This document shows positions 1-8,297 of a DNA stretch of 64,000 bases, piece after piece. Origin of the DNA: Saprospirales bacterium (lineage in GTDB: Bacteria > Bacteroidota > Bacteroidia > Chitinophagales > Saprospiraceae); NCBI GenBank assembly GCA_016719895.1, contig JADJYG010000004.1, positions 124,001-188,000 on the forward strand, read 5' to 3'. Every line of letters begins with the position of its first letter. The stretch's first letter is position 1. A program made the translations under genes and the position numbers. The notes under the pieces are model-generated. The model saw only the letters and a program-made list of their open reading frames with translations, did no database searches and was not told where the DNA came from.

Positions 1-871
1 CAGGCCGGAATCGGGCATTCCAAACCATATCGCCCGCCACATAGGAATGCCTGGCGTGTACCAGTTGCTGATTCGCTTCATCTGTTCCTTTCAGCAGGAC
101 CATAAATTCGGCATTAGCTTCCTGCAACTCCTCGCCGGAGAACCCCCACAACGGGCTCTTTTCAGTCAGATCGTGCACTACCGTCCAGGACAGGGCAAAA
201 AAGGAAACTTTTGCAAATTCAAGGTCAAGGTTGTAGAATTTCCGGACGACTTCCCCTTCTTCATCGGTTTGGTTCAGGGCTAAGATAACCTGCACTTCTG
301 TTTCAATCAGTTCGCTTTTTCGGGCATTACCCATCCGGAACATCAGGCCCCTGCTATTTCGATAAGGAGCGACAAGGATATGGTCGCTGAAAATCACCTT
401 CGCGGATGGCCTTGAAAAACGCCCGTACAACAAACCCGAAATGAGCGCAAAGGCAAGCAACCCGGAAAACGACTCCAGTGAGGCTACCATATTAGCTGCA
501 AAGCCCTCCGGGCTGATTTGCCCATAGCCCACGGTAGTAAGCGTTTGGGTGCTGAAAAAAAATGTGGCAGCATATTGTTCCCAAAGGGTTCCGCTGGGAA
601 TTCCACTCAACTGATCGATACCGATCGAGATATAAATGGCTGCGAATAGCAAATTAATGATCAGAAAGCAAAAGAATACCAACAGGAAAAAATAGCGCCA
701 AGGCATGGTCACCAGGTAAAAGTACGTGTTGTCCCACCAACTCAGGTATTGGCGTTCGACATTGAAGCGGCCATCCGGATTCATCATTCGTCCGGCGGTA
801 GTGACGTTTTTCCCAAAGCCCAATTCCTGGTCAAGTGGACGGCTGGAAATTTTGCGGGGCATTTTTATCAT
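1..871 (-). CDS. Inward-rectifier K+ channel (KirBac-like), C-terminus cut by window edge
   Basis: Potassium channel of the bacterial inward-rectifier family, expected in the inner membrane. The selectivity filter TVGYG is at residues 113-117, followed by a second hydrophobic helix. The first helix is at about 57-82, after the NPDGRFNV segment typical of Kir N-termini. A cytoplasmic immunoglobulin-like Kir domain (EVQVILALNQTDEEGEVVRK region) continues to the left edge, so the last residues are missing. The start is ATG at 871; a second ATG lies three codons later at 862. No Shine-Dalgarno is evident. The gene is divergent from the photolyase. Family assignment is firm; gating and physiological role are not visible. 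Confidence 0.93.
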   Translation of the reverse strand, partial: MIKMPRKISSRPLDQELGFGKNVTTAGRMMNPDGRFNVERQYLSWWDNTYFYLVTMPWRYFFLLVFFCFLIINLLFAAIYISIGIDQLSGIPSGTLWEQYAATFFFSTQTLTTVGYGQISPEGFAANMVASLESFSGLLAFALISGLLYGRFSRPSAKVIFSDHILVAPYRNSRGLMFRMGNARKSELIETEVQVILALNQTDEEGEVVRKFYNLDLEFAKVSFFALSWTVVHDLTEKSPLWGFSGEELQEANAEFMVLLKGTDEANQQLVHARHSYVAGDMVWNARFRP

Positions 872-1028
872 AGCGAGACATCCGGTTTTATATTTAGAAC
901 GTACTTATACGGCACGCCGGCCGGGCAAGCGCCGGGCAATACACTCTAAAAAACGGTAATGCAGCCAAACAAATCGCCGGCTTAAAGGTTTTAACTCTGG
1001 TTTTTCTCCCTGTCAAATTGTTGTTTAT
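872..1028. other. Divergent intergenic region between channel and photolyase genes
   Basis: These 157 bases must hold promoters for both flanking genes. I see no clean TAnnTTTG element on either strand. The final stretch before the photolyase is T-rich. Nothing else is supported. Confidence 0.5.
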
Positions 1029-2453
1029 ATGAAGCGCCGCGCAATTGTTTGGTTTCGTCAGGATTTGCGTTTACATGATAATGAGGCCTTGGCGACCGCC
1101 CTTCGAATGGCCGACGAAGTCATCCCGGTGTACGTTTTTGACGACAGGACGATGTGTGGCCAAACCCACCTGGGGTTTCCAAAAACGGGCAAATACCGCT
1201 TGCGGTTTATGCTGGAGTGTGTTGACAACCTGCGGCAGAATTTGTGCGAAACCGGCTCGGGCCTGATCGTGCGCACCGGCAAGCCGGAGCTCGTCCTGGC
1301 GGATCTGGCTCAAACCCTCAAAGCCGCATGGGTACTCTGCAACCGCGAACGCACGCAGGAAGAGGTACAGGTGCAGGACGCCCTGGAGCAAAAATTATGG
1401 AGCATCGGGGCAGAACTGATGTATTCCCGTGGCAAAATGCTGTACCATACTCAGGACTTGCCAATGCCCGTCCAGCATACGCCAGACACCTTTGCGCAAT
1501 TTCGAAAGGAAAACGAACAAATCACCCCGGTACGTCCGCCGCTGCCCTCCCCCACGGCTCTCCCGCCGCTGCCGGCCGGACTGGAAGCCGGCGTCATGCC
1601 TTCCATGCAGGACTTTGGCCTGGAGCCGTTCGACACCGACCCGCGGATCGTATTGCCCTTTAAGGGCGGCGAATCGGAAGGACTACTGCGGTTGCGCCAC
1701 TATTTATGGGACTCGAATGCCCTGGCAACCTATAAGGATACCAGAAACGGCCTCATCGGCAGTGATTATTCCTCCAAATTCTCGCCCTGGCTGGCTGCCG
1801 GCTGCCTCTCGCCCAAATTTATTTACCATGAAATCAAACGTTTTGAACGCGAACGGGTGAGCAACGAAAGCACTTATTGGTTGTTTTTCGAGTTGCTTTG
1901 GCGCGACTTTTTCCGGCTCATGGGGAAAAAACACGGCAACCGTATTTTTCTTAAAAAAGGCCCGCAGTACAAACCCTTGCGGCATCTCAAAAACAATTGG
2001 GAGGCATTCAACATATGGGCCGAAGGCCGCACGGGTATTCCTTTCATCGATGCCAACATGCGCGAACTGAATGCCACCGGGTGGATGAGCAATCGTGGAC
2101 GCCAAAATGTCGCCTCCTTTCTCGTGAAAGACCTGAAGGTGAACTGGCAAATGGGCGCCGAGTATTTTGAATCGCTGTTGCTGGACTACGACCCCTGCAG
2201 CAACTGGGGCAACTGGAACTATGTGGCCGGCATCGGCAGCGACCCGCGTGAAGATCGCTATTTTAATATCCTTACGCAGGCCCGCAACTACGACCCTCAA
2301 GGCAAGTACGTGCGGCTGTGGTGCCCGGAATTGCGCGAGGTGCCCGATGAAAAAATACACCGCCCCGACCTGCTGAGCGCCAGCGAAAAGCAGGCGTTGA
2401 ATATGTGCGGGTATCCTAAACCAGTAGTCCGCATCGAAAAATGGGCGCCATAA
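1029..2453 (+). CDS. Cryptochrome DASH / deoxyribodipyrimidine photolyase
   Basis: Flavoprotein of the photolyase/cryptochrome family, which uses blue light to repair cyclobutane pyrimidine dimers (DASH members favour single-stranded DNA). The N-terminal photolyase alpha/beta domain starts with AIVWFRQDLRLHDNEAL. The FAD-binding helical domain carries SKFSPWLAAGCLSP, the LLWRDFFR block, EGRTGIPFIDANMREL, MSNRGRQNVASF and CSNWGNWNYVAGIGSDPRED; the last of these is characteristic of the DASH group. At 474 residues it has the usual DASH length and lacks a plant-type extension. It is followed by a small DUF5522 gene on the opposite strand. Repair versus signalling cannot be decided from sequence. 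Confidence 0.95.
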   Translation: MKRRAIVWFRQDLRLHDNEALATALRMADEVIPVYVFDDRTMCGQTHLGFPKTGKYRLRFMLECVDNLRQNLCETGSGLIVRTGKPELVLADLAQTLKAAWVLCNRERTQEEVQVQDALEQKLWSIGAELMYSRGKMLYHTQDLPMPVQHTPDTFAQFRKENEQITPVRPPLPSPTALPPLPAGLEAGVMPSMQDFGLEPFDTDPRIVLPFKGGESEGLLRLRHYLWDSNALATYKDTRNGLIGSDYSSKFSPWLAAGCLSPKFIYHEIKRFERERVSNESTYWLFFELLWRDFFRLMGKKHGNRIFLKKGPQYKPLRHLKNNWEAFNIWAEGRTGIPFIDANMRELNATGWMSNRGRQNVASFLVKDLKVNWQMGAEYFESLLLDYDPCSNWGNWNYVAGIGSDPREDRYFNILTQARNYDPQGKYVRLWCPELREVPDEKIHRPDLLSASEKQALNMCGYPKPVVRIEKWAP

Positions 2454-2473
2454 TGCGCCAGGAAAAAATGGAA

Positions 2474-2647
2474 TTACCGTTTGCCGTTTTGCTTCCGGTA
2501 AGGGCAGTGCCGGCAACCGCTTCCACAGCATTTGCCGCGCCGTTGTAAAAAATACGCCGTGAAAACCATGTAGCCGTTTTCCAGGTAATAGTCGCGCCCC
2601 TCCACCAATAAAGGCTCCCGGGAAATAGCGTTGTCTGGTTGGGTCAT
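2474..2647 (-). CDS. Small cysteine-rich DUF5522-like protein (57 aa)
   Basis: A 57-residue protein with the motif CCGSGCRHCPYR near its end, matching the short DUF5522 family of Bacteroidota and relatives. Before it lies a segment of the type VEGRDYYLENGYMVFTAYFL. Four closely spaced cysteines and a histidine suggest metal or Fe-S binding, but the function is unknown. ATG at 2647, TAA at 2474. It converges on the photolyase gene with only about 20 bases between the stops. Confidence 0.8.
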   Translation of the reverse strand: MTQPDNAISREPLLVEGRDYYLENGYMVFTAYFLQRRGKCCGSGCRHCPYRKQNGKR

Positions 2648-2702
2648 TTTATTCCTTTGAAAGCAAAAACGCTATTCTCAGAAAAAAGTTGACCGCGCAA
2701 AA

Positions 2703-3857
2703 TCAATGACCCGTATCCGTTTCCGCGTGAATGACCAGCACAGGGGTGTTGGTATGCAACAGCATATCCTTTGAAATGCTGTGGTGCAGCAGTTCATCCC
2801 AAAAAGAACGGGCATGCGTGACGAATACAAAAAGGTCGATCCGGTGTTCGAAGGCGTATTCATGGAGGCTTTCCACCACATTTTCGCCGACCACTTTGCT
2901 AAAAACAAACGGCATTTCAGGGTCGGCATACACGTAGTTGATTTCAAATAACTTTTTCTCCAGGTCCACCCCCTTTTCTGTGGGCTGCCCCACATGCACA
3001 AAATGCAACTGACCGTTAAAGCGCCGGGCAAAGGCCACCGTCTGTTTGATAGTGAGCGGGTCCAGCGACTCAAAATTGCTGGCATACAAGATGTTATGAA
3101 AGCCCGTATTCTGGGATTGCGCGGGCACAAGGAGTACGGGGCAATGCGCATTTTTTGATACTGCGATACTTACCGACCCGAACAATTTCCGGGTCAGGTT
3201 GCCTCTCCCGGTCGTGCCCATTACTAAAAGATCGGCTTTTCCCGACAGCTCGTTCAACACTTCTTCCGGAAAACCGAAAGCGATATTGGTGCGCAGCCAG
3301 GGTGTACTCTTTCCTGGCTCGGCATTTTCGTCTCCCGGGTTGGCGGCGTCTGCAGGGCACCGGATGCTGCTTTCCTTGGTTGCCTTGCGAACGAAAGCAT
3401 CCACTTCATCCTGCATGGTTTTGCGGTAACTCGATAAGAAACCGGACGGCGAGGGCGTGGCGCCTTCGAAAATGCTGTCCATAACATAAACCACTTCCAG
3501 GTTGGCATCGAACAGATGGGCCATCCGGCAGGCAAAGAGCAGGGCATTTTCCGAGGCGGGGCTAAGATCAACCGGGACCATTATCCGGCGTAACCGGTAG
3601 AGTTTGCTGCGCAACAGGTTCCGGTTGCGCAACAAACCTTTGATCTCCTCCACCGTCGGGACGTTTCCTTCGCACACAATTTCCCCGTCAAGCATGAGCG
3701 CCGGCGGTTGGCTGATGCCACTGGCATAAATTCGGTTATATTCCGAGATCTCCTCGATTTTCCCCTGAAGCGGGAATTGAGCCAACGCCAGGGAAAGGTT
3801 GTTTCGCAATTCATGCATCTTGGCATCGCCTATTCCAAAAATTTGTATCGTCGTCAT
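2703..3857 (-). CDS. Tandem universal stress protein with a degenerate thioredoxin-like N-terminus
   Basis: Three-part cytoplasmic stress protein of 384 residues. Residues 1-80 resemble the small Thioredoxin_3/TM_1170-type redox domain, ending in PALMLDGEIVCEGNVPTVEE, but the position of the redox CxxC holds GDAKM, so this domain cannot do dithiol chemistry. Residues about 90-240 are a UspA domain starting RRIMVPVDLSPASENAL with the nucleotide-binding-type segment GTTGRGNLTRKLFGSVS. Residues about 250-384 form a second UspA domain that lacks that glycine motif. It neighbours the CBS protein and the receiver-Crp regulator, suggesting a shared energy- or redox-stress role. Start ATG at 3857. 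Confidence 0.88.
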   Translation of the reverse strand: MTTIQIFGIGDAKMHELRNNLSLALAQFPLQGKIEEISEYNRIYASGISQPPALMLDGEIVCEGNVPTVEEIKGLLRNRNLLRSKLYRLRRIMVPVDLSPASENALLFACRMAHLFDANLEVVYVMDSIFEGATPSPSGFLSSYRKTMQDEVDAFVRKATKESSIRCPADAANPGDENAEPGKSTPWLRTNIAFGFPEEVLNELSGKADLLVMGTTGRGNLTRKLFGSVSIAVSKNAHCPVLLVPAQSQNTGFHNILYASNFESLDPLTIKQTVAFARRFNGQLHFVHVGQPTEKGVDLEKKLFEINYVYADPEMPFVFSKVVGENVVESLHEYAFEHRIDLFVFVTHARSFWDELLHHSISKDMLLHTNTPVLVIHAETDTGH

Positions 3858-3932
3858 ATTAAGAAAGGAGGCTGAAGGAAGTTAACTGCTCAGGTTACGC
3901 ATTGCATACCGGGTTGGGCCCCTTGGTTGCCC

Positions 3933-4382
3933 TTAATCGAGGTTTTCGTAAACCATGTGAGGCTCTTTCGGTTTTTCATTCAGGATAGCCCGGATAACGT
4001 CTTGCGTCGTTACAATCCCCACCAGCTCATCGTTTTTGACCACCGGTAAGGCATGGAACCAGTTTTTACTAAAGATTTCCAGCGCCACGTTGATCCGGTC
4101 CTCCGGCTCCAGTTTGCCCAAACCTTTCGTCATAATGTCTTCGGCCTTGGTGTGCTCCATAAAGGCGGTATTTCCGGTTTCGTCCCGCCGGTGCATACCG
4201 CCGGTAAAGTGTTCGAAGTCCGTCTTGGAAATAATCCCAACGATCTTGCGGAACCGCACCACTGGCAGGTGGTGAAAGGCGTGGGATTCGAAGATTTTTT
4301 TTACTGCGAGGAGGTTGTCCTCCGGGTTTACCGTCACCAGGTCGGAAACCATGATAGTCGAAATCGGTGCGTAGGCATTCAT
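3933..4382 (-). CDS. Two-CBS-domain protein
   Basis: A stand-alone pair of CBS domains (149 residues). The first is ISTIMVSDLVTVNPEDNLLA to VGIISKTDFE, the second AEDIMTKGLGKLEPEDRINV to LVGIVTTQDVI. CBS pairs bind adenine nucleotides and sense energy state; no effector domain is attached here. It lies between the UspA fusion, on the same strand 75 bases downstream, and the divergent receiver-Crp regulator, so the three probably form one stress module. The ligand cannot be read from the sequence. Confidence 0.9.
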   Translation of the reverse strand: MNAYAPISTIMVSDLVTVNPEDNLLAVKKIFESHAFHHLPVVRFRKIVGIISKTDFEHFTGGMHRRDETGNTAFMEHTKAEDIMTKGLGKLEPEDRINVALEIFSKNWFHALPVVKNDELVGIVTTQDVIRAILNEKPKEPHMVYENLD

Positions 4383-4512
4383 GTTTTTGCTTTTTAAATG
4401 TTTAGGAGCGTTTTTGCGAATAGCGCGTGCAAATGATGTTCAATGCAAAAGTCGCCGATCCGCACAGGCGCATCGGATGACCGGACGCAGGCGAGAAAAT
4501 GATTTGTGTCAG

Positions 4513-4544
4513 TTCGCCAGAAGTCGTTGAGTTTCGTACATTTG
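4513..4544 (+). promoter_or_regulatory. Candidate Bacteroidota promoter for the receiver-Crp gene
   Basis: A perfect -7 element TACATTTG (TAnnTTTG) is at 4537-4544, with a weak -33 TTCG at 4513-4516, 20 bases upstream. The predicted transcript start near 4551 lies 15 bases before the ATG at 4566. This argues against any start codon upstream of 4537. Confidence 0.42.
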
Positions 4545-4565
4545 GCCTTGGGAAACAAAACCGTC

Positions 4566-5609
4566 ATGAAGAAAATACTCATTATTGAGGACAATACCGA
4601 GGTCCGCGAAAATCTTTCCGAAATTTTATCCCTGAGCGGTTATCATACTGTCACCGCAGAAAATGGCAAGGCTGGCGTGGAAAAGGCCCTGTCAGATCAT
4701 CCGGATTTAGTGCTTTGCGACGTCATGATGCCCGAGCTGGATGGATTTGGTGTGTTGCATATCCTGAGCAAACAAGCCGCCACGGCCGATATCCCGTTTA
4801 TTTTTTTAACGGCCAAGGCGGAAAAAGACGATTTCAGAAAAGGTATGTCGCTTGGAGCGGATGACTACATCGTAAAACCATTCGATGACACCATTCTACT
4901 GCAAACCATTGAAACCCGGCTCCGGAAAAACGATCGCTTGCGCCAGGCCTCCAACAAACAAAACGGCGGTGGCCTCGAACATTTTATCAATGAGGCCAAG
5001 GCCCTGGAGGCGATACAGCGTTTGTCGGAGAACCGCGAAATCCGCCATTACCGCAAAAAAGACCCCATTTTTCAGGAAGGCGAAGTACCCCGGTGGCTGT
5101 TTTATGTGGAAAAGGGCAATATCAAAATATACAAGACCAACGACGATGGCCGCGAGCTGATCCTGCGCATTGCCGGCCCGGGGGAGTTCCTGGGCTACTT
5201 GGCCCTGTTGCGGGATGACCGCTATCCGGAGAGCGCCGCTTCCCTGGAAGATACCACGATCCGGCTGATTCCCAAAGACGATTTTTTCACCCTGGTGTAC
5301 GGCCATCGCGATGTGAACGCCCGGTTTATCAAGTTGCTTGCCGGCCATGTGGCGGAGCAGGAACAACAATTAATTGACCTGGCCTATAATTCTGTCCGCA
5401 AGCGTGTGGCAACCGCTATCATTCACCTCTTCGACCAGGGCTTCCGCGAGATCAACCTGCTCCGGGAAGACCTCGCCGCTTTAGCCGGCACCGCCAAGGA
5501 AACCGTGATCCGCACGCTTACAGACTTCAAAAACGAGGGGTTGATCGATATTCGCGAAGGGTTTATTTCGGTCATCAAAGCGGACCGCTTGCGCGATATG
5601 CCCAATTAG
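4566..5609 (+). CDS. Response regulator fused to a Crp/Fnr-type transcription factor
   Basis: A 347-residue regulator. Residues 1-120 form a CheY-like receiver with acidic pair E8/D9, phospho-acceptor D52, T82 and K104. A cyclic-nucleotide-binding-like beta-roll follows (FQEGEVPRWLFYVEKGNIKI to PGEFLGYLALLRD), then a Crp-type winged helix (LREDLAALAGTAKETVIRTL). The clear start is ATG at 4566, giving MKKILIIEDN; an upstream in-frame start would precede the likely promoter. No cysteine set suggests an Fe-S Fnr sensor. No cognate kinase is adjacent. The neighbouring UspA and CBS genes are candidate targets. Domain assignment is firm, signal unknown. Confidence 0.93.
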   Translation: MKKILIIEDNTEVRENLSEILSLSGYHTVTAENGKAGVEKALSDHPDLVLCDVMMPELDGFGVLHILSKQAATADIPFIFLTAKAEKDDFRKGMSLGADDYIVKPFDDTILLQTIETRLRKNDRLRQASNKQNGGGLEHFINEAKALEAIQRLSENREIRHYRKKDPIFQEGEVPRWLFYVEKGNIKIYKTNDDGRELILRIAGPGEFLGYLALLRDDRYPESAASLEDTTIRLIPKDDFFTLVYGHRDVNARFIKLLAGHVAEQEQQLIDLAYNSVRKRVATAIIHLFDQGFREINLLREDLAALAGTAKETVIRTLTDFKNEGLIDIREGFISVIKADRLRDMPN

Positions 5610-5643
5610 AATTTTCCTCGCTGCCGGATTGTTGGAAACAACA

Positions 5644-5674
5644 ATGCGGGCAGACCGCTTTGGTCTGCCCGCAT
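5644..5674. terminator. Perfect hairpin after the receiver-Crp gene
   Basis: The arms ATGCGGGCAGACC (5644-5656) and GGTCTGCCCGCAT (5662-5674) form a 13-bp perfect stem with a five-base loop, 35 bases after the stop codon. No U-tract follows on either strand, so it may be a processing or stabilising hairpin instead of a classical terminator. Confidence 0.55.
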
Positions 5675-6052
5675 ACTGTGTCGAAGAGTGGCCTCTCCGG
5701 TGCGCCTCTGTTTAGAAAGGCCTTGAGAATTGGTTTTTGGATTAAAAAAACGGATTAAAATTTCAGGTGAGTAAAGCAATATATTGAAAAAACTTGGAGC
5801 CAAAACCGTGCCAATTCACGATCGCGACTCCAAATAATTTTTAAAAACCGAAAGCGGGATAAAAGCAAGCGATAGCTTGCCAAAGCGAACTTCTGCCCGG
5901 TTCCGGGACAAGCGAACCAAAAGGCAGAGGGAAGTCTATCTGGAACCTCCCCCAATCGGTTTTGCATGTTTTATTATCGGAAAGCACAATAACGGCAATA
6001 AAGATATGGGATTTTGCCGGATAGTTATAACAAAACGCATAGTTTTTCCCGA
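5675..6052. other. Gene-free stretch
   Basis: About 380 A/T-leaning bases without a convincing reading frame on either strand. Short frames show no family-like motifs or conserved-looking composition. I see no tRNA cloverleaf, riboswitch or repeat here. Confidence 0.5.
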
Positions 6053-6497
6053 CTACCCAATTTCCGCCAAAGGTTTCTCCATTCGAAAGTGCGGAATCGT
6101 CACCTCCTCAAATCGTTCCCCGGCGATAGAATAGCCTAATTTCAAGTAAAAAGGTACTGCCGTTTCGCGGGCATGCAAGGTGATTTTTTTAAAACCAAGC
6201 CGGCGTGCCATGCCTTCTGAAGCCTGCACCAGGGCTTTGCCTATGCCTGTTCCCTGACATTGCTGCGCCACCGCGACCTGCCGCATCTTGACGGTTTCAG
6301 CGTTTAACGGCGTCAGATTCAGATAGCCCGCCAGGCTCGCCCGAATCCAGGTAGGCCGCCAAATGGTATTGGTCATATTCTGCTGCCAGCTGTTCAGCGG
6401 TGTATTCCAGGCCGAGGGGACGGCGCAACACCTCATACCGCAACCGCACGGCATCATCAAATTCGGGCGAGCCAAAAGCAATTTCAATTATTTGCAT
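6053..6497 (-). pseudogene. GNAT acetyltransferase with an apparent frameshift
   Basis: Two overlapping frames together make one GNAT N-acetyltransferase. The first (ATG at 6497) gives MQIIEIAFGSPEFDDAVRLR to AAYLDSGE. The second resumes at SLAGYLNLTPL and carries the acetyl-CoA loop QCQGTGIGKALV and the end YLKLGYSIAGERFEE. The break is near 6336-6343; dropping one base from GGGCGAGC restores a continuous 147-residue protein. The flanking halves keep normal family sequence, so the lesion is either very recent or a sequencing error. The substrate is unknown. Confidence 0.8.
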
Positions 6498-6585
6498 CTA
6501 TATTTATGCCGTTTTTAACAAGCGCGGGAGCATCCCTTTATTTGAGCGCATTAACCTGCAGATTTTTTAACCACCGCCATACACC

Positions 6586-7032
6586 ATGGAAGACCACAAC
6601 CAGCCGCTGGACGAAGGCCTGAATAGCAATCAATCTTCAAGCCCGGGATTACAAATTACGGCTAGGATCCGCCAATTCTGGCGCGAATCTACGCAATGGG
6701 CGCTCTTTTTTGCCATTCTGGGGTTTTTGTACCTTGCCCTTCTAGTATTTACCTTGCTCCAGGGCGCTTCTTCAGGTGCGGCAGGGGTGGCCGGCGGTCT
6801 TTTTGTTATCCTCTTCGCCGGTGCATTTATCTTTTTTCCAACCTGGTTTATGTTTCAATTTTCACAAAAATTAAAACTAGGCTTGCGTGAGGAGAACAAT
6901 ACCGCCGCAGAAGCAGCTTTCCGCAACCTTCGCCGGTTATACCAGTTTGCCGGAGTTTTGTTGATTATACTGTTGTCCATATACGCTATTGCCTTTTTAT
7001 TCTTACTGCTCATGATGGGCCGCAATATGTGA
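6586..7032 (+). CDS. Small membrane protein, DUF5362-like (copy 1)
   Basis: A 148-residue inner-membrane protein with about four hydrophobic segments (near 37-57, 64-88 and 118-143; the second region probably contains two). The central loop FSQKLKLGLREENNTAAEAA followed by a FRNLRRLYQFAG segment is typical of the DUF5362 family in Bacteroidota. Its function is unknown. It is followed after 41 bases by a paralogue with the same layout, so the two may be co-transcribed and work as a pair. I am sure of the membrane topology class and less sure of the family name. Confidence 0.75.
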   Translation: MEDHNQPLDEGLNSNQSSSPGLQITARIRQFWRESTQWALFFAILGFLYLALLVFTLLQGASSGAAGVAGGLFVILFAGAFIFFPTWFMFQFSQKLKLGLREENNTAAEAAFRNLRRLYQFAGVLLIILLSIYAIAFLFLLLMMGRNM

Positions 7033-7073
7033 CCAGACACCCCATTTATCCGCCTTATAAAGCAAGAACAACC

Positions 7074-7556
7074 ATGGAAAATTTGGACCAGGATATTTCA
7101 TTTGACGCTTCCAATCAACTGGCTCCGACGCGCGAAATGCGCCAAAATTGGTATGAAACCGCCAGCTGGGCAAAATTTATTTCTATCGTTGGCTTTATCA
7201 TGGCCGGTATTGCGCTATTGCTGGTCAGTAGCTTAACGACAATATTTGCCATGTTAGCCCAAATGGGTGTAGATACGCCCGGGCTGAACCTCCTCAACTC
7301 GCTGGGCACCGGAATGACGATTTATATGCTGGTACTTGTAGCCGTGCAAGTGGCGCTCAACTTGTTCCAATACCGTTTTGCTACCAGGCTTAAAACCGCC
7401 GTTCAACGCACCGACCAGGTTGCTTTTGAAGAGGCTTGGCTCAATTTTCGCAATCTTTTCCGCTGGAGCGGGGTTTTTCTGATCGTGCTCGTGGTCTTTT
7501 ATCTCGTTTTCTCCCTATATTTATTGGCAGTGCTGTTGCCAACAGAAGGCGGGTAG
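7074..7556 (+). CDS. Small membrane protein, DUF5362-like (copy 2)
   Basis: A 160-residue paralogue of the gene just upstream, with a polar N-terminus, four predicted membrane segments and the loop FATRLKTAVQRTDQVAFEEA before the last helix. I chose ATG at 7074 over an in-frame start at 7029, because the latter overlaps the upstream gene and the MENLDQDISFDA start resembles the neighbour's acidic N-terminus. The stop codon lies inside a hairpin shared with the convergent gene. The role is unknown. Confidence 0.75.
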   Translation: MENLDQDISFDASNQLAPTREMRQNWYETASWAKFISIVGFIMAGIALLLVSSLTTIFAMLAQMGVDTPGLNLLNSLGTGMTIYMLVLVAVQVALNLFQYRFATRLKTAVQRTDQVAFEEAWLNFRNLFRWSGVFLIVLVVFYLVFSLYLLAVLLPTEGG

Positions 7557-7576
7557 CCGTCCCGCCGGCTACCCGC
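7549..7576. terminator. Hairpin spanning the convergent gene ends
   Basis: GCGGGTAGCCG (7549-7559) pairs perfectly with CGGCTACCCGC (7566-7576) around a six-base loop. The stem contains the TAG of the plus-strand gene and reaches the end of the minus-strand gene, so it can serve both directions. The U-tract is weak. Confidence 0.6.
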
Positions 7577-8258
7577 TTCTACCGGCCCGGTACCAAAAAC
7601 AGAAGATTACAGCCAAGGGGAAAGTCGCAAAAACTGCACTGGCATACCGTTCAATCCAGGCATCAGAAAACCAGGCAAATACGCCCAGGAGCGCGCTGAG
7701 CAATCCGGCGGCGGCCAGTACCCGCCCCAACCAGCGAAGCGACCATACGTAGGGGCCGATGGCTGCGAAAAATACAGCCAGCCCCAGCCATTTGGCCCAG
7801 GCCCAGAAATGTAGCCGCTGAAAATCAATTGATTCCAATTGCAGGGGCGTTTTTTCCATGCCATCAACCAGCAGGCGGATTGCTCCGTTTTCGAACAAAT
7901 CGCTTAGGCCAATCGCCAGTGCAAGCAATACCAGCAGGGCATACCGCCACTTTCGCGTTTGGCGCCAGATCGTCATGGCAAAGGCAAGCAGGAAAAGGGT
8001 GTAGCCGGCGATGAAAAAATTGTCGGTATTCTGGGCTTTCCGGATCCTGCGGATATTGCCGGCCCGGCCGTATTTGTCGGTTCCGAACAGCGCGCTCAGG
8101 CTTTCTGCCGACCGGACGAACTCCAGGGCCAAAACCGGCCGCCTAAACGGCTCCGGGCAGTTGAACGAATGGTTCCGGGGAATCTGCATCGAGGTGAGTA
8201 CCGCTAGCATCATCGCAATGATTCCCAGCAATCCGGCAAGTAAGAACGGGCGTTTCAT
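7569..8258 (-). CDS. Unidentified multi-pass membrane protein
   Basis: A 229-residue protein with about six hydrophobic segments: an N-terminal one (residues 5-24), then segments near 82-97, 105-122, 152-170, 174-195 and 200-222. A conserved-looking polar motif DLFENGAIRLL sits between two helices. The first loop, with the FNCPEPFRRP and FGTDKYGRAGNI regions, would be outside the cytoplasm. I do not recognise the family. It converges on the DUF5362-like pair and is followed upstream on the same strand by ettA, 39 bases away. Confidence 0.7.
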   Translation of the reverse strand: MKRPFLLAGLLGIIAMMLAVLTSMQIPRNHSFNCPEPFRRPVLALEFVRSAESLSALFGTDKYGRAGNIRRIRKAQNTDNFFIAGYTLFLLAFAMTIWRQTRKWRYALLVLLALAIGLSDLFENGAIRLLVDGMEKTPLQLESIDFQRLHFWAWAKWLGLAVFFAAIGPYVWSLRWLGRVLAAAGLLSALLGVFAWFSDAWIERYASAVFATFPLAVIFCFWYRAGRSG

Positions 8259-8297
8259 AAGGCTAAACTAGGTCAAAAAACCGAATGCCCTGGTTTT

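Noticed and set aside
1704..2531. 275-codon minus-strand frame over the photolyase
   Set aside because: Shadow of the cryptochrome DASH gene; the real minus-strand gene here is the small DUF5522-like one at 2474-2647.
5644..5674. The hairpin as a possible attachment site or small transposon end
   Set aside because: No transposase, target duplication or second copy is present nearby; a terminator-like role is simpler.
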